Assembly (NCBI RefSeq): GCF_000004075.3
Contig: NC_026660.2
Coordinates: 25,981,498-26,045,497, forward strand
Direction: 5' to 3'
Origin: Cucumis sativus
Taxonomy: Eukaryota > Streptophyta > Magnoliopsida > Cucurbitales > Cucurbitaceae
Length of the DNA stretch: 64,000 bases
Part shown: positions 50,238 to 63,404 of the stretch, one piece after another
Layout of the letters: each line of letters starts with the position of its first letter
How positions within the stretch are numbered: position 1 is the first letter of the stretch
The notes under the pieces: model-generated
Database searches by the model: none
What the model was told of the DNA's origin: nothing
What the model saw: only the letters and a program-made list of their open reading frames with translations
Translations under genes and position numbers: made by a program

Positions 50238-51393
50238 TTAAGACCCACATCAAAAAACTCCGAATCTCTTTAGTTGTTTGGACATATAAAAACAACAACA
50301 AACAAAAAAAAAAAATCGTATAGAATGGACGGAAAGTAAAGAAGATATGTTTCTTCAAGGCTAGAAATTAAGGTATGGTGTGTGTGTGGATATATTATTA
50401 AGATGGGAGGAACGAGGAAGGAATGAAGGAAGGTTTTGGGGTTTCTTTTTTTAATTTTGAAAAGCTCCTTTTGGTGTAATCGATGAAAGAAGAAGCTGAA
50501 AAATGGTTTTTTTTTTTTTTTTTTTTTTCCCAATCTCTCTGTGTCTTTCAAAGGCTATGGAAGGGGCGTAAGTGGGTATATGGTATTCTTTTGATGGGGT
50601 TAATCTGAAATAATATAATGTTATAAATACTGTGATATATTGACCAAATTTTGTTGTTGTTGGGGGGGGATGATTCTGTATTCTCTCTAGCTTTGGGTTA
50701 GGCCTGTAGTAAAGTTAGAGAAAAAGGGGATTGGAGTAGTGGTTTTTTAGAAATAGAATTGTTTTGGGGTCTGACAAAAAGATGAAAAAGTTAACCACGT
50801 CTAGATCATTAATGGTGTTAGTGGAATTAGCTTTTGAGAGAGTTAATATTTACACCAAGTTGAGTGGAGGCAGGCGTGCCAATTGGAATTTGGGTATTGA
50901 AAGAAGAAAATAAAATAAAAATAAAGCTGCCGGCGTGCATCACCATCATCAAACCCACCATCATTTTACCAAAGCCACACTCACATTTCTCTGCCTCCTA
51001 ATCCCTCTCCAAAACTCTGCCATTATTATTCTAACTTCTTCCACTTTTTTCTTCTTTTTCTTTCTTTCTTTCTTTCTTTCTTTTTACTATAATCATATAT
51101 ACATACTACTCTATTACCGATACATATATTCTCATGCCCATATGCTTTTCCAATAACTTTATTCTTCCTCATCTCATCTCATCTCCTTTTTTAATATTAT
51201 ATTATTTTACCCTGTAATCTTTGTTCTTTTTTTTTTTAATATCCCAAACTATATTTACTAAATCTCTTCCACTAGTACTCTAGGCTCTTTCTCCAAATAG
51301 CCCCAACCATTCTTCTTCTTCTTTGTCTTCTTTGGTCCCAATATCCCAACTCCCCCATCTTCAACCCCCACCCCCATTTACCTAGAAATATTG

Positions 51394-51414
51394 TCTCTCT
51401 CTCTCTCTCTCTCT
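51394..51414. repeat. (TC)10 microsatellite in the SHR upstream region
   Basis: Uninterrupted TC units; on the SHR strand this reads (GA)10, about 1.16 kb upstream of the start codon. GA tracts are candidate BPC-factor sites. Confidence 0.9.
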
Positions 51415-54400
51415 TCCTAGGTTATATAGCACATTTCTTTTATATATATATTGGAATCTCCATTTTTGTAGATATGAATTTTGTGTATTAGAGATATTAT
51501 TATTGTTTTGTTGTGTGAATGATTCTATTGTGTGTTTGTGTGTGTATGTGGGTGGCTGAGAAAATCTATGTGAGAATATGTATTGTTATTCTCTGCATGA
51601 ATGATTAGGTCAACTCCATTTTTGGTATCTGTTGTCCTTCATTTTTAGAAATTTGTTCTTTTTTCCAGGAAATCATCATTGCTAAGCATAACCCCATTTT
51701 CTATCTTCTTTCATACTCTCCCACAAAAAACAATCTTTATTCTCAATTACACTCTCATCTCTTTTCTTTTCTTCTTTTCCATTATTATTCCTCTTTTTTC
51801 TATTTTTCTACTCTTTATATCAATTATATGTTGAATTTTATTTTTTCCCACACACAAAAAAGAAAAAAAAACAAACAAACAAATATATTTGTTGGATTTT
51901 TATCATTTGAATTAGTACTTTAGTTATGCAATTATTTTGTTTGGGACTAAATAAGTGCCCTCACTAAAACATTTTAAATTTATTTGTTTTACTTGAACTT
52001 TTTTACTAAAAACTGCATATTTTTTCAATTATAATTCCACAAAAGTACTCGAAAACTTTTACAAATGAGAAGTCATTGTATGATAAAGACACGATTCTCA
52101 ACTATATCCTATCAAACTTCTTCATATATAAGAGATGTTATTCATTTTTTAAAACATGGGGACTTGGTTTCTATTTATCCTAATTAATAGTTTTAATTTT
52201 GTTTCTACTTAGTCTCTATTTATTTTTAAAGCATTGATATAAGTAATTATAATAATTTGATTCTTTATCATTTAGAAAAAGAAGATGTGATATTGTTGCT
52301 GGCTGATAGGTCCATTGTTGTTGTTTGTTATTAAATGAGTTGAAGATGGCGTAGAGAAGATAAGAGAAGAGGTTGATGAAGGCCTTTTCCTAAGCCATAT
52401 GTTAAACACTCTTTCATTTCCTCTCCACTTTCTCCACACTCTACTTTTTTTTTTCTTTAATCACACATTAAATGTATTAAGTGGTACTGACGTTGTTACA
52501 CTAAATATATCATCTTTAATTTCCTGATAGAAAAAAAAAATGCAAACTAGGTTGGAAAATCAAGATTAATAATAATTACTTAAGGTGATGGAGAATTTTT
52601 TTTTTTTTTTTTAACTTGATTTAGTTTTATATATCTTTAAAATTGAAACATTTTAATACATCTACTTCCAAATCTATAACAATTGAGTTCATAAATTTGA
52701 TAATGATTTAGTTTTTATCTTGAAAAGTAGTATCTAATTAAATTTGTTTGTAAAATTACAGAAGGTAAGTTATTATTACAAAATCAAAACTCATAATTAA
52801 GTAAGTTTAAAAAGTTCTTTCATGAATTAAATTATGATACGTTGAAATTGAATTGAATTATAAATTTAAAAGCACACAAGGTAAATAATTACACATCAAA
52901 ATTAAGGATTGTTCACCAAAATGATATTTAACAGAATAATAATAATAGCAATAAGAGTAATTATTTTAAATATTTAAAAATATAACAAATTTATTAATAG
53001 ATAGAAAATAGTAGTTTACACCCACCAATCAAAGTTCAATTTACTTATAGACACCAGATTTCGAGTTTAAATTGTGGGTGACTACAAATTTAATATGATC
53101 GAAAACAATTCAAAATTATCGAGTATATCTCTTTTTTTTACAAAAATAATAATAAAGATGAAGATATTTAAAACAGTGAGAAAAAGATGAAATTGCATTA
53201 GTTGAAGAGTAAATGGGCAAATGGATGAGTCTCATGCTGACGACACCTCTCTTCAACAAAAACATTAATTTAAAAAGAAAACCAACAACTTTTCTTCACA
53301 AATTTAATTTGAAATAATGCTTTTGTGACCCAAAACACTTTTAAACCTCATTCAAATAAAAACAATTATTAAACCATAATGCACAAATCTCACTTCATTT
53401 TTCTCAATAAAATAATCTCACTGCATTGCTCATGATACAAACTTTGTCTTAATTAAGCATTTCAATTTGTTATCTTTAATTATCAAAGTGACGACCAACT
53501 CTAATTTCGTCACCTTCTACAATAATTATTTTAATTACATGATCATAAGATGATGATCATAATGGTATCTTTGTTTAAGTACGAAAATAGATATTAAATT
53601 TAGAAGAAATTAAATTATTGAATATATCAATATGTGATAACTACGATATCATATGAAGTCTTATTTATATGCGTTTGTCAAAATAAACTCAATCTTAGGT
53701 TGCAAAATATAATATGTAATATGTATAAGTATGAAAATGGTTGGTTCTATTGTTAAAATTTGAAGTTACTTTACTGAATTTGAGGTGCATTATTTCATCA
53801 AACATCTAATCACAAGTTAAAATAGTAAAATGGCCTTTTTGTTTGCCACCTTTTTATACTTCTTATTCGATGGGCCATTATTTCCTTTATTGGTCTCATT
53901 GTACACTTGACATTATTAACCAAAAGTTCATAATTTTCATAAAGAAATAACAATCTTTCAACCTTCTTGTGAATAAATTAAAGGAAAAGAAATTAAAAGT
54001 TAGCTTCTTTCTTGATCTATTTTCAATCGTGCAAAAGATAATCAAAATATTTATAAGATACAGTAACGACAGACACTAATAGTTTGTGTCTATTATCAAA
54101 ATATAACATGAAATTTTGCTATATTTTGTAAAAAAGTTTAACAATTTTGAAATTGTCTCTATATTTTAGTATAAATGCGTTTTTTTTTTAAATGATAAAA
54201 ATATGTCGTTGACTTTAGTAAGAATGATATTTCATAACCGGTTTACAATCTCATCGACTCACCATCCCACGCCTCGTTCCGCCTGACCCAGATGAAATGA
54301 TTGTGCGTGTGTGTAGAGATATCAATAAATCCACATTTATCTATCTCTTCATCCTTTCTAAAGCATGAAGTCAGAGTATTTAAAGGAACGCTTCCACGTT

Positions 54401-55011
54401 GCTTTAAAATTGTAAGAATGCAGAGTTGAAATAAAATATTAATATTTGTTTTTTACAATTTTTCATCGACACTGTTTAGCTGTCTATGAAAACTAATGTC
54501 ATAACACTAATTATTTACAATTAAAGATGTAATATTCGGTAATGGTAAAATAATTCTGAAAATTGCCAAGAAGCATTTTTTCAAGAAGAGAAATTTATAA
54601 TGAATTAAACAGAACATAAATCTTTTTAACAGTTAAATCCATGAAATAAACTGATTATTTTCATCTGTTGAAAAAGACAAATAAAGTGATAGGAAAGGTT
54701 TGGTTGGTTTAATTAAATCATCAAAATCTAAATCAGCTGGATTATATTTAATGATCAACAATTAATTAGCATTTTGGCTACACCATTAGTTGAACTAACT
54801 ATCTTTTAACACATCATAACTTTGTCAGTTTCCAGTTATCATATTCCTAATTAACTTATAATATATATTGCAATTACGTGCGTAAGCTACGTTTTAACAT
54901 TGGAGCAAAGTCAAAAGCTATTTTTATCATTTACCTTCCTAACTACAAAATCAATCTATTATAATAACATATCAATGTGACATCCCCCAATAGAATTCAA
55001 AAGCATTAAAC

Positions 55012-55018
<7 letters not shown>

Positions 55019-55042
<24 letters not shown>
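55019..55042. repeat. (TC)12 microsatellite
   Basis: Twelve uninterrupted TC units, seen directly, in intergenic DNA. Confidence 0.9.
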
Positions 55043-55043
<1 letters not shown>

Positions 55044-56432
55044 TTTACTTTAACATTGCCTAAAAAAAACTGATTTAAGGTTCCTTTACTTGCTGTTTTT
55101 TTTCCCTAAAAAAGGTCTAAATTTGGTTAACCATTCATTTTATTTTGTTGCTGCTTAGATTACCTTTGAATTTCCTGCTTGGTTTGTTTAAGGAATTTAC
55201 ATTTTAACTCTTCAACTTTCCTAATGCTCTCTTTTATTCTTAGTGTTATCTACTCCACAATAAGTAAAATTTATAGTTTTATATATATATATATATAAAG
55301 AAGACTATAATTAATATATCAGATAATTGTTAGGATTCAAATATTTACAACTGTTTGAAAAGAGAAAATAATCTAAAATTTATGAGTTCTTTTAAAAGAA
55401 AAACAAAACACAAAAATATAATTGTCCGTTCCAACATATCTCCACCATCAAATACACGTCCGTGGTCTAGATCACATTTGTATAAGATATACTACTTCAG
55501 CCTAAATAGTCGTAATATGACAAAAGATGTGTTTACATCTCTACTGCTAAATCCTGAAATTTCATATTTATGATCTAGATCATAGTGACTTATATAAATT
55601 GTAAAATCTGTAAACCTATATACCAACATGAAGTAAAAGTGTAAATCTTTTGAAGCTTGGTAATTATATGAAAACTAAATAAATTACCAACACTGAACAA
55701 ATAATTCGTCTCCTACAACCAGCCAAGAACAAAGTATGAATTACCAAATGACTTCAAAATACGTCCTTCTGTGTGGACCAAAATGAGTGAAATTAGGTTG
55801 GGACTCGAGAGCAATCAACAACAGAAGATGACCAAAGTAAGATTCCACGGAATCAACAGCAAAGTTGTGAACAAAATAATTTAGCAGTGTTGGGTACGGT
55901 GGAAATATAGACCTCTCTCTCACTTAGAAAAGTATTCATTCATCCAAACATGACTAATTGGAGAAGTTTAATGTGCTCCTCCTTCACTAACTCACAACAG
56001 GCAGACTATTTTTTGACAGTCCTCTCTTTACTTCCAGACCCTTACGTTGAACAGGAGAAAACAGCTTTGGAAAACAAATAATTTTGGAAGACGAGGAGCA
56101 TTTCTTGCATCTGGCAGTTGATTTTTACAGCACTGTCGGATAAAGAGGATTCATATCTGAATTCTGCTTTAAATCCCTTTCTCTCTCTCTCCTTTCTCTT
56201 TGGGTTTTGGAGGAGTTCGGGGGTAGGGGGCATAATCTACAACTGATGAGTTTGTGAAATGAACTTTTGTGGTCGGTGATATATGGATTCCTCTACTCGA
56301 TAGGTCAAAGGGACCCTTTTTTACACTCCTCTTTTCAATAACTTGTATGATTTTAACACCAAAGAGAACAGTGACTCAAGGCCTAGATGAGAAAAATCCA
56401 TGCCCTTTTCTAAATTGGCAATTATGGGACTC

Positions 56433-59400
56433 TTACCACGAAGAGAAGTCTTTGAATTCTCCTGCAGCTGTTCTTTTCTTGGTTGAGGTATTTTGTTTTA
56501 GACTAGCATCAACAGCAAGGGGTTTGGATTGGGCATTCCTTGCTTTCAAATATTTCCCTACACCACCACCAGCAGCTCCGTCTTCAGCTACACCGGTGCC
56601 AGGGTTACTATACCATGACCCAACCTTATCCTGAAATGAAAACATACTCATCTGAGCTCATCAAAAGAGTTTTTCACATAATAAGTAAATAATATAAGTC
56701 CCACTAAAAGTCATCAGGTTGTGACAAACGTTTTCTTCATCCTCCACATTCTTTTCGTCTTTCTGCTTTTCTTCCTCTTCATCAGGTTCTGAATATGGAT
56801 TCACAAAGACAGCGACGTTTGTTATCTTGATCTCTTCCTGCACAAGAAAGATAAGATATGTTGGGTGGTGGGTTAATCATGGAAGGATATAACTTTGAAT
56901 CATCTAGGGGATATTAATCCCCACACATTGGAAAGAAACAAACTAACTTTTGGCTGTCACACCATAGAGACGTCGATGTATTCCTTAACATGCTCAATTG
57001 CTAACACACACACACATTACTGACTTAATTGAACTTTATATTGGAGGATCCTTAAATATTGTCCAAGTGAAAATAAGTAAGGGGATACAAACACATCCAA
57101 AGACAGACAGGTACTGGAAATCAGATTGACACTAAAAAAGAAAGATTTGGAATTGCAAGAATAATATTGAACTGACCAGAGGCCGATCGTTGTCATCGAC
57201 GGGAACCTTTTCCATTGCTGCCAAAGCAGTCAACCCACCAACAACACTGCCAAATACAGTATGCTTGAAGTTTAAGTGATTGGCAGATTTGTAAAGAATA
57301 AAAAACTGGGAACCATTAGTGTGGGGACCACTATTTGCCATACTGACAACGCCCCGTCCAGAATGAACCAGCTTGGAGTTAAGCTCATCATTGAAGGGCT
57401 TTCCCCATATAGATTCACCGCCTCTCCCAGTACCAGTTGGATCACCGCCTTGAATCATAAAATTCCTACATCATCACATCTTCAACGTGTAAATATGCCA
57501 AATAATCAAATTATCATTATTAAACTGCAGTGGGCAGTATCATCTTACCTAATATTTCTATGGAAAGCAACTCCATTGTAGTAACCATTTTCACAAAGTG
57601 TAATGAAATTCTCACATGCCCTTGGTGCAATATCACAATGTAGTTCAATATTCAAATCTCCATGTGTTGTATGCAACTGTACATATCCTTTCTTCTTTGG
57701 ATTTTTCTCGACCTTGATATATTCATGTTCATTTTTTGTAACAGGATCATAAGATGTAGATGTGAAGGACCGGGATGCAGCACCAGTAGTGTAACGACTC
57801 TTTACCTGTGTTAACAACTTGTGTTAATATATCCTTTAGATGCTAAAAATTATTATAAAAACTATTATACCGTGAGTACTGGCCATGACTTCAATATTAT
57901 AACTATAAGTACCTGAATTCTAATTTAATCATATTTTTGGACAAAAAGATCCAATTTGATCGTTGAAATAACATATGATGAGTTGTAGATATGAATGAAT
58001 GGAAGATAACAACTAACCATCTTAGCATTTACTGGTGCCCTATCACCCGCCATGTGCATCGCAATTCGAGCAGCAGTTTTTTCACTTGGTGCAGCTTTTG
58101 CAGCAGCTGCACTTCTTCCATGCACTGAGGCAGATGCAGCATCCACAATACTAAATGCCTGCTTAGGTTTCTCCTCTCCTTTTCCATTCTCTTTGGAATT
58201 CTCTTTAATGCGCGACCTAGCAGCTAAAATTGCAGCAAGTGCAGCCGCCCTTTCTTTTTGTGCTTTGCCACCACCTCCCCCATGAAGTGCAGTTTCCCTT
58301 CCTTTTTCGGTTCCAAGTTCCTGAAGCATCTGCTTGATGTCCCCCGACACATTTATGTTATATGTTGGATCTGATTTCATTTTTTGAAGTTCTGGGGAAA
58401 ATGGAAGTCAGTAAAGTGAGTCAAGGAGCATAGGCAGGATAAAATTAACACAAAAAAGGAAAATGATTCGTGGCTCACCTTCATCATCAACTTTCAGGCT
58501 ATTTTTCACGTGATCAAAATCCAGGAGAACCTTACTATCGAGCGCAGTAGGGTTCTGAAAATCAGCACTGAGTTTGAGAAAGTGCATAAAAATGAAATTT
58601 CCTATCAGGTCTAGAAATAGTTAGAAATGGACAAACTCTGGAACCCTTTTACCTGAATGGTTATAATATCTTCCCTACAAAATGATTCATCAGTGAGTAG
58701 TTCCTTCCAGTTTTTCGTTTTGATATTTAATTCTTTAACTGCCTATAAGGTGGAAATATCAGGAAATTAGAGTGTCAAGCACCAAGTACTCCAGGAAGAA
58801 GAAAGAAAACTTCACTGAGAATGAGAGCACCACATAACATGGCATACCTCATAGCAGAAGACATTTCCAGTGGTCTTTATAGCAACTATGTGAGTGAACT
58901 CCGTAAAAACTTTGTTTAGTACAGGACATTGAAACTCGCCTAGATCAAAGTGAGAATGCAGTAGGATTATCCACAACAAAAAAACGTGACCTTCCAAAGC
59001 ATATTATTCCGAATTATAGAAAGATTAAACTTTAAAACACATCATTCAACTCTAATCATATTGGTAAAAACCTATACCATAACCAAAACAAAGAATAATT
59101 TGAAAACCAGGAATATATGAATTTCATATGATTTCTCCAGGCAACAAAATGGTTAAGTTTAAAAACTATACCAACCTTCAGAGTTCTTATGGAAAGTCAG
59201 CGGAATTAGTTCCTCCTGCTTCAGGGCAGCTCCAGTAACAGGATTTTTCCCATACTTCCGAATATAAGGGATGATATTCCTGAGTCAAGAACAATGAATT
59301 TACTTATTTTCACACACAAAAAAAAAGAAAACCCAACACAGTAGATTACTGCGAATCTTAAAAGACTTACATAATCTCGAACACGCTGCCATCCGCAGTA

Positions 59401-59676
59401 CATACAGGATCCTCAAAGGGTGTAAATGTAAGCCTGCCATTAAACTGCAACTGTTAGTTAATTCAGGATAGATGCATGGAATATAAAAATTCTGTAAAGG
59501 AAAAAGAATGATCAGTAAGTGGAGATTTAGAGAAAAATGAGGAATTACGCGCAGCAATAGAAAGGAAGCCGTTTGAAAGGGGTTTGAGAGCCCTTGGATT
59601 TGGCGCCACCCCATTCGGTGGCCCATTCAGTTTTCGTAATAAACAGACGGTCTTTACTGTGCTGTTTCTTCCCCAT
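56433..59676 (-). CDS. PUB49: U-box and cyclophilin-type PPIase protein (PUB49/CYP65)
   Basis: Eleven exons on the minus strand: 59549-59676, 59371-59433, 59176-59279, 58848-58939, 58653-58742, 58479-58554, 58018-58391, 57549-57805, 57177-57465, 56730-56837 and 56433-56630, in frame to 592 residues (Arabidopsis PUB49 is about 595). Start [14 protein letters not shown] is conserved to human PPIL2. The U-box lies near residues 43-100 ([26 protein letters not shown]). An Ala-rich linker follows. The cyclophilin domain spans about 345-490 ([51 protein letters not shown]). The catalytic Arg of FHR (about 392) is present, but the Trp that binds cyclosporin in CypA is His (about 458). Orthologues are nuclear and associate with the spliceosome; the U-box suggests E3 ligase activity. 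The acidic tail ends in the conserved FKDFSSW. Confidence 0.95.
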
Positions 59677-61895
59677 CTTCCTTTGCCCCTTTGAGCTTCG
59701 AACTAGGAAGCTGGCGAATCTCTGCAATTAGGGCTCCTCCTTCCACACCAACTCAAAATCCAGACGAGGTCACCGAATCTGCCTTTTTGCCGACATGTCG
59801 TCTTCTGAATTCTAATATACGCGAGCAGAGGACGGCCACCTGCTCCCACATAATTCTACTCGACATGTCGGTTTGATCTCTCAAGTATGGTATGTTAATT
59901 TTAACTCTTCTATGTTTATGTTCTTTTAGGCAAAAGGTTAAGTTAATTTCATTTCTAATTTTTTTAAAATATGTTTAATAGGTCATAGATTTAATTTAAC
60001 TTTTTTTTTTGTCTAGCTAGTTCCACGATGTTTTATTTTGCACTTAATAAGTCCATGATATATTAATTTTTATCTTTTATAAAAAAGTAGTTGATAGTTG
60101 ATCTATTTATATATGAAATGGACTTATACCTTTATTTTTTGGTGTGGACAATGGCTGAATAGTTTATTGAGTGTCAAATACAAAATTGTAAGTTTTAAGA
60201 ATTTATTAAATACAAATTTGGAAGTTTAAAACTTAACTTAAAAACTTGATCGATCTAAAATCAAAAGTTTAAAGATCTACTCGATACTTCCAAAAATATA
60301 TCTAAATATTTGAAATTTTATTTTAAATAAATTTTTTAAAAAATATATATATAAAAATATAATAAAATATCATAATCTATTATTTATCATAGTCCTCTAC
60401 ACATAAATTACAATATTTTTCTATATTTAAAAATAGCTCAAATAATTTCTAAACATTAATATGAAATACATAAAAATACTTGAAAGTCTAGAAATTAAGC
60501 TTACAGTTTAATTTATGTTATTTTAAATGCTTTTAATCTAATCGGTATTTTTATTAGAAATTATGCTTATTTATTACTGCTTATTGTATTCTTTCTGAAT
60601 GATAACTTTTATTTGCCATTCTAGGTTGCAAAATTCTATAAGTTTATATTTTGTGTTAAAAAGTCTAAACTTTAGCATAGCTGCTAAAACACTGCGAGAA
60701 TTTTCTACAAATAACAAATTTGTATTACTCAAGCATAAAAGTCCATCGATTATAGAGTTTGAGTTAAAAGGTGGAGCTAATTTCGTATTCTCACTCACAC
60801 TTTCTTAATTCGTAGATGTGATTCTCAAATTCGATATTAGCATCTCTCTTCTTGAGCATTAGAGATAAAATCATCTTATGATGTAAGCCAACAATGTGTT
60901 TTTCTCAAATAATAAAGTACACACTTTGTTAAGATCACTACCACCACAGCAAGTTTAGAGTTATCTATCCATGGACCATGATAGCATTCCTCAAAAGACA
61001 ACTACCATAAGTTTCCTCATATCCTTATTCCTTGAAAGGCACATATGGAACATTATAAGACTCCATGAAGACTACTACTAAAATAGGTCCACCATACTTT
61101 CTTTACCCAAAGACTATTCCAAAACTACTGAATGAGACATCACTATACCCAGTTACATTAAATATAGAAGTTTCTTCAATAACTATTAGATACGTTTCAA
61201 AGTACTACAATAGTTTCTCTTGCATGCCTCCAACATTGTAAAATTACCAGCCAATTGTGACAGCCTGCTTCAATGATTCTTCCTTAACAAAAGCATACAA
61301 CATCTGACATTTAGGAAAGCTGGAGGAAAATCTAGCAAGGCAGAGTTTCGATAAGTGCATGCACAACTCAATGCCTCGATAAAATCTTTAGGAACAAAGA
61401 AAAGCTTCAATGCATGCTGATCGGGGAAGCTTTAGTCCAGTTGGATACCACCATCCACATGGGAAAAGCTTTAGCATCCATTTCAATTTGACTTTTCACC
61501 ATAGAAAATCAATCTAAGCATAATTTGTATAATAGATTGCTGAAAAATAAATCAGTATCGTCAAATTGGAGCGAAATACATGATACATGTTTGATTATCA
61601 AGACACTAGAAGTTGAATTTAAATAAGCTTAATATGAACTTGACAAAATATTAAAAGTTACAAAGTACTTACAATATAATAAGCACACGCATATCCTCTT
61701 TCTCATGCTTCTAACTTTATTGGTAAGAATTCTAAATAACCCAAGAATTGGAAAGCAGATACTGAAGGAAACGAGGTGTTTCCTAGCAGTGAGAAATAAG
61801 AGGCTGAGGCACTAACTCATCTCCTCCTGCATTAGACGAAACTGAGTTTCTGTTTGTTTCAAATCAATAACAAGAAAGTCCCACATTTCCTCCTG
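59677..61895. other. Interval between the APS kinase 3' end and PUB49 promoter
   Basis: The first few hundred bases are the PUB49 leader and promoter. From 59,900 to 60,850 it is AT-rich. From about 60,900 to 61,500 composition is less AT-biased and may hold a decayed coding remnant. The final part is the 3' UTR of the APS kinase gene. Confidence 0.5.
60941..61500 (-). pseudogene. Possible degenerate coding remnant, family unknown
   Basis: Read on the minus strand, this patch has mixed, exon-like composition unlike the AT-rich DNA on either side. It includes an open stretch of about 45 codons (part reads ALKLFFVPKDFIEALSC) flanked by frames broken by several stops. I do not recognise the family. 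It could equally be transcribed non-coding DNA or an old repeat. Confidence 0.2.
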
Positions 61896-63404
61896 TTAGG
61901 TTTGCAGGTGCCCTCTCTCTTCTAAATATGAAATCACTCTTTCAGCCATGTCGTTAGGGGACGAGCAGATCCCTTCTTTGTATTGCAAGACAATCTGCCA
62001 AAAAAACAAGTATTAATCAAACTTTTTCAGATGGTCTTAAAACAAAAACAAGAGCAAGGGAAAAATAAAAAAATTGACTGACCAAATAAATTGACAGATC
62101 AAACTAAGAAAGAAACAGCAATTTAAAATCAAGGGAACGGTTGAGCTTGACAGATTCAAACTGAAAGATAGTGATTTTATCCAAACTGACAAGGAACGTT
62201 AAACAAAGCATATGTTACTTTGGATCAATGATAGATCCCTTCACTAGTTTAAGTTGGAAGAACACAAAAGTCAATGCATTTCAGCAGTATAAGCAATGAA
62301 TTGAAACCTTCAAACTAAGTGTTGGCATTGGAATATATGTAATCCTTTGACAGTATGAAATCAGAAAGGAAAAATGTGTGTCGTTCAAACTTTTAAGCAC
62401 ACACCTCAGAATTTAGTGGTTCTTCATATGGATCATCTATCCCTGTGAATCCTGAAAATAGAATGCAAACATCAACTCGAAGTTGAGAAATGATATCAGC
62501 TGTGGAAATACACGAATGAAAAAATAGAAGCACAATAAATCTATATATTAATATTACAGAAACATAAAGTTATAATACAACTAAAGGGACAATCTGGTCA
62601 ATTAGGTCCCTGAAATTGGCAACTAGAATTATTCCCGTCAAGTAAGTATTGAATCTTGATGAGTGATGATTGCTTATCATTATAAACCACATGCTTTCGG
62701 ACAAGTTCAGCATAAAGATTTCATTAAAGATGGAGAAAGACAATTGGAATGCCAAATCTAAAAGGGTGAATCGTGTGAAGCCAAATATTGGGAAAACCGA
62801 AGTAGTACCTTGTATCTTTCCTGCTCTAGACAGTTTATAGAGACCCTTTGGATCCCGAGCTTCACATACATTAAGTGGTACATCAAGGAAAACCTGTAAA
62901 TGAATGACATAAATATACTGTCAACAATGAAGATATTGCCGTCCATCTATGTCAAACTCTATTGCCCTGTCCTAGTTACGAATTCTGTAAGGAGAAATGA
63001 AACTATGCCCTGATAACATGTACAGCAGAAATTATAATAACATACCTCAATAAAATCACCTTCTGCCAGCAAAGCACGACAGGCATCTCTATCCTTCCGA
63101 AAAGGAGATATTAAGCTAGCAATACAAATAATCCCAGCATCTGCAAAGAGGCTTGCTACCTCACCTGTAGACCATCTGGTTTAATATCCACTAAATTTGG
63201 GAGACACAAAAAGCAACAATGAATTTTTTTCAGCTAATAGAAAAGGACACCCACCAATTCTCCGTATGTTTTCTGTACGGTCTTCAGGTTCAAAACTAAG
63301 ATCACTGTTTAGACCATGCCTAATATTGTCACCATCAAGGATGTAGGTCAGTTTTCTTCTTGCATGTAAGCCTTGACTTAATGCACATGCCAGAGTGCTT
63401 TTTC
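61896..63404 (-). CDS. APK: Adenylyl-sulfate (APS) kinase, 3' part; gene continues off the right edge
   Basis: Five 3' exons are in the window: 63255-63404, 63046-63164, 62809-62893, 62405-62451 and 61896-61994, in frame for 164 codons plus stop. The first visible exon opens inside the P-loop: GKST, whose Gly codon is split by the intron, then [15 protein letters not shown]. Next come the APS-binding stretch [38 protein letters not shown], the lid region [29 protein letters not shown], and the end ERGHLQT. The enzyme phosphorylates APS with ATP to make PAPS, the sulfate donor for glucosinolates and sulfated peptides. The Cys just after the P-loop (KSTLAC) is probably the one that forms the regulatory disulfide in Arabidopsis APK1; its partner is upstream, outside the window. 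The 5' exons, and any transit peptide, are missing, so plastid or cytosolic form cannot be told. Confidence 0.92.

Larger units (their letters stand above)
50238..56432. other. SHR upstream region and gene-free interval
   Basis: About 6.2 kb. Roughly the first 1.5 kb is the SHR leader and promoter. It is strongly pyrimidine-rich on the plus strand from about 50,950 to 51,800, including (TTTC)n near 51,058-51,084 and (TC)n at 51394-51414. Beyond 52 kb it is AT-rich, with a (TC)12 run at 55019-55042. The last 600 bp is probably the 3' UTR and downstream flank of the U-box/cyclophilin gene. No other gene could be supported. Confidence 0.55.
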
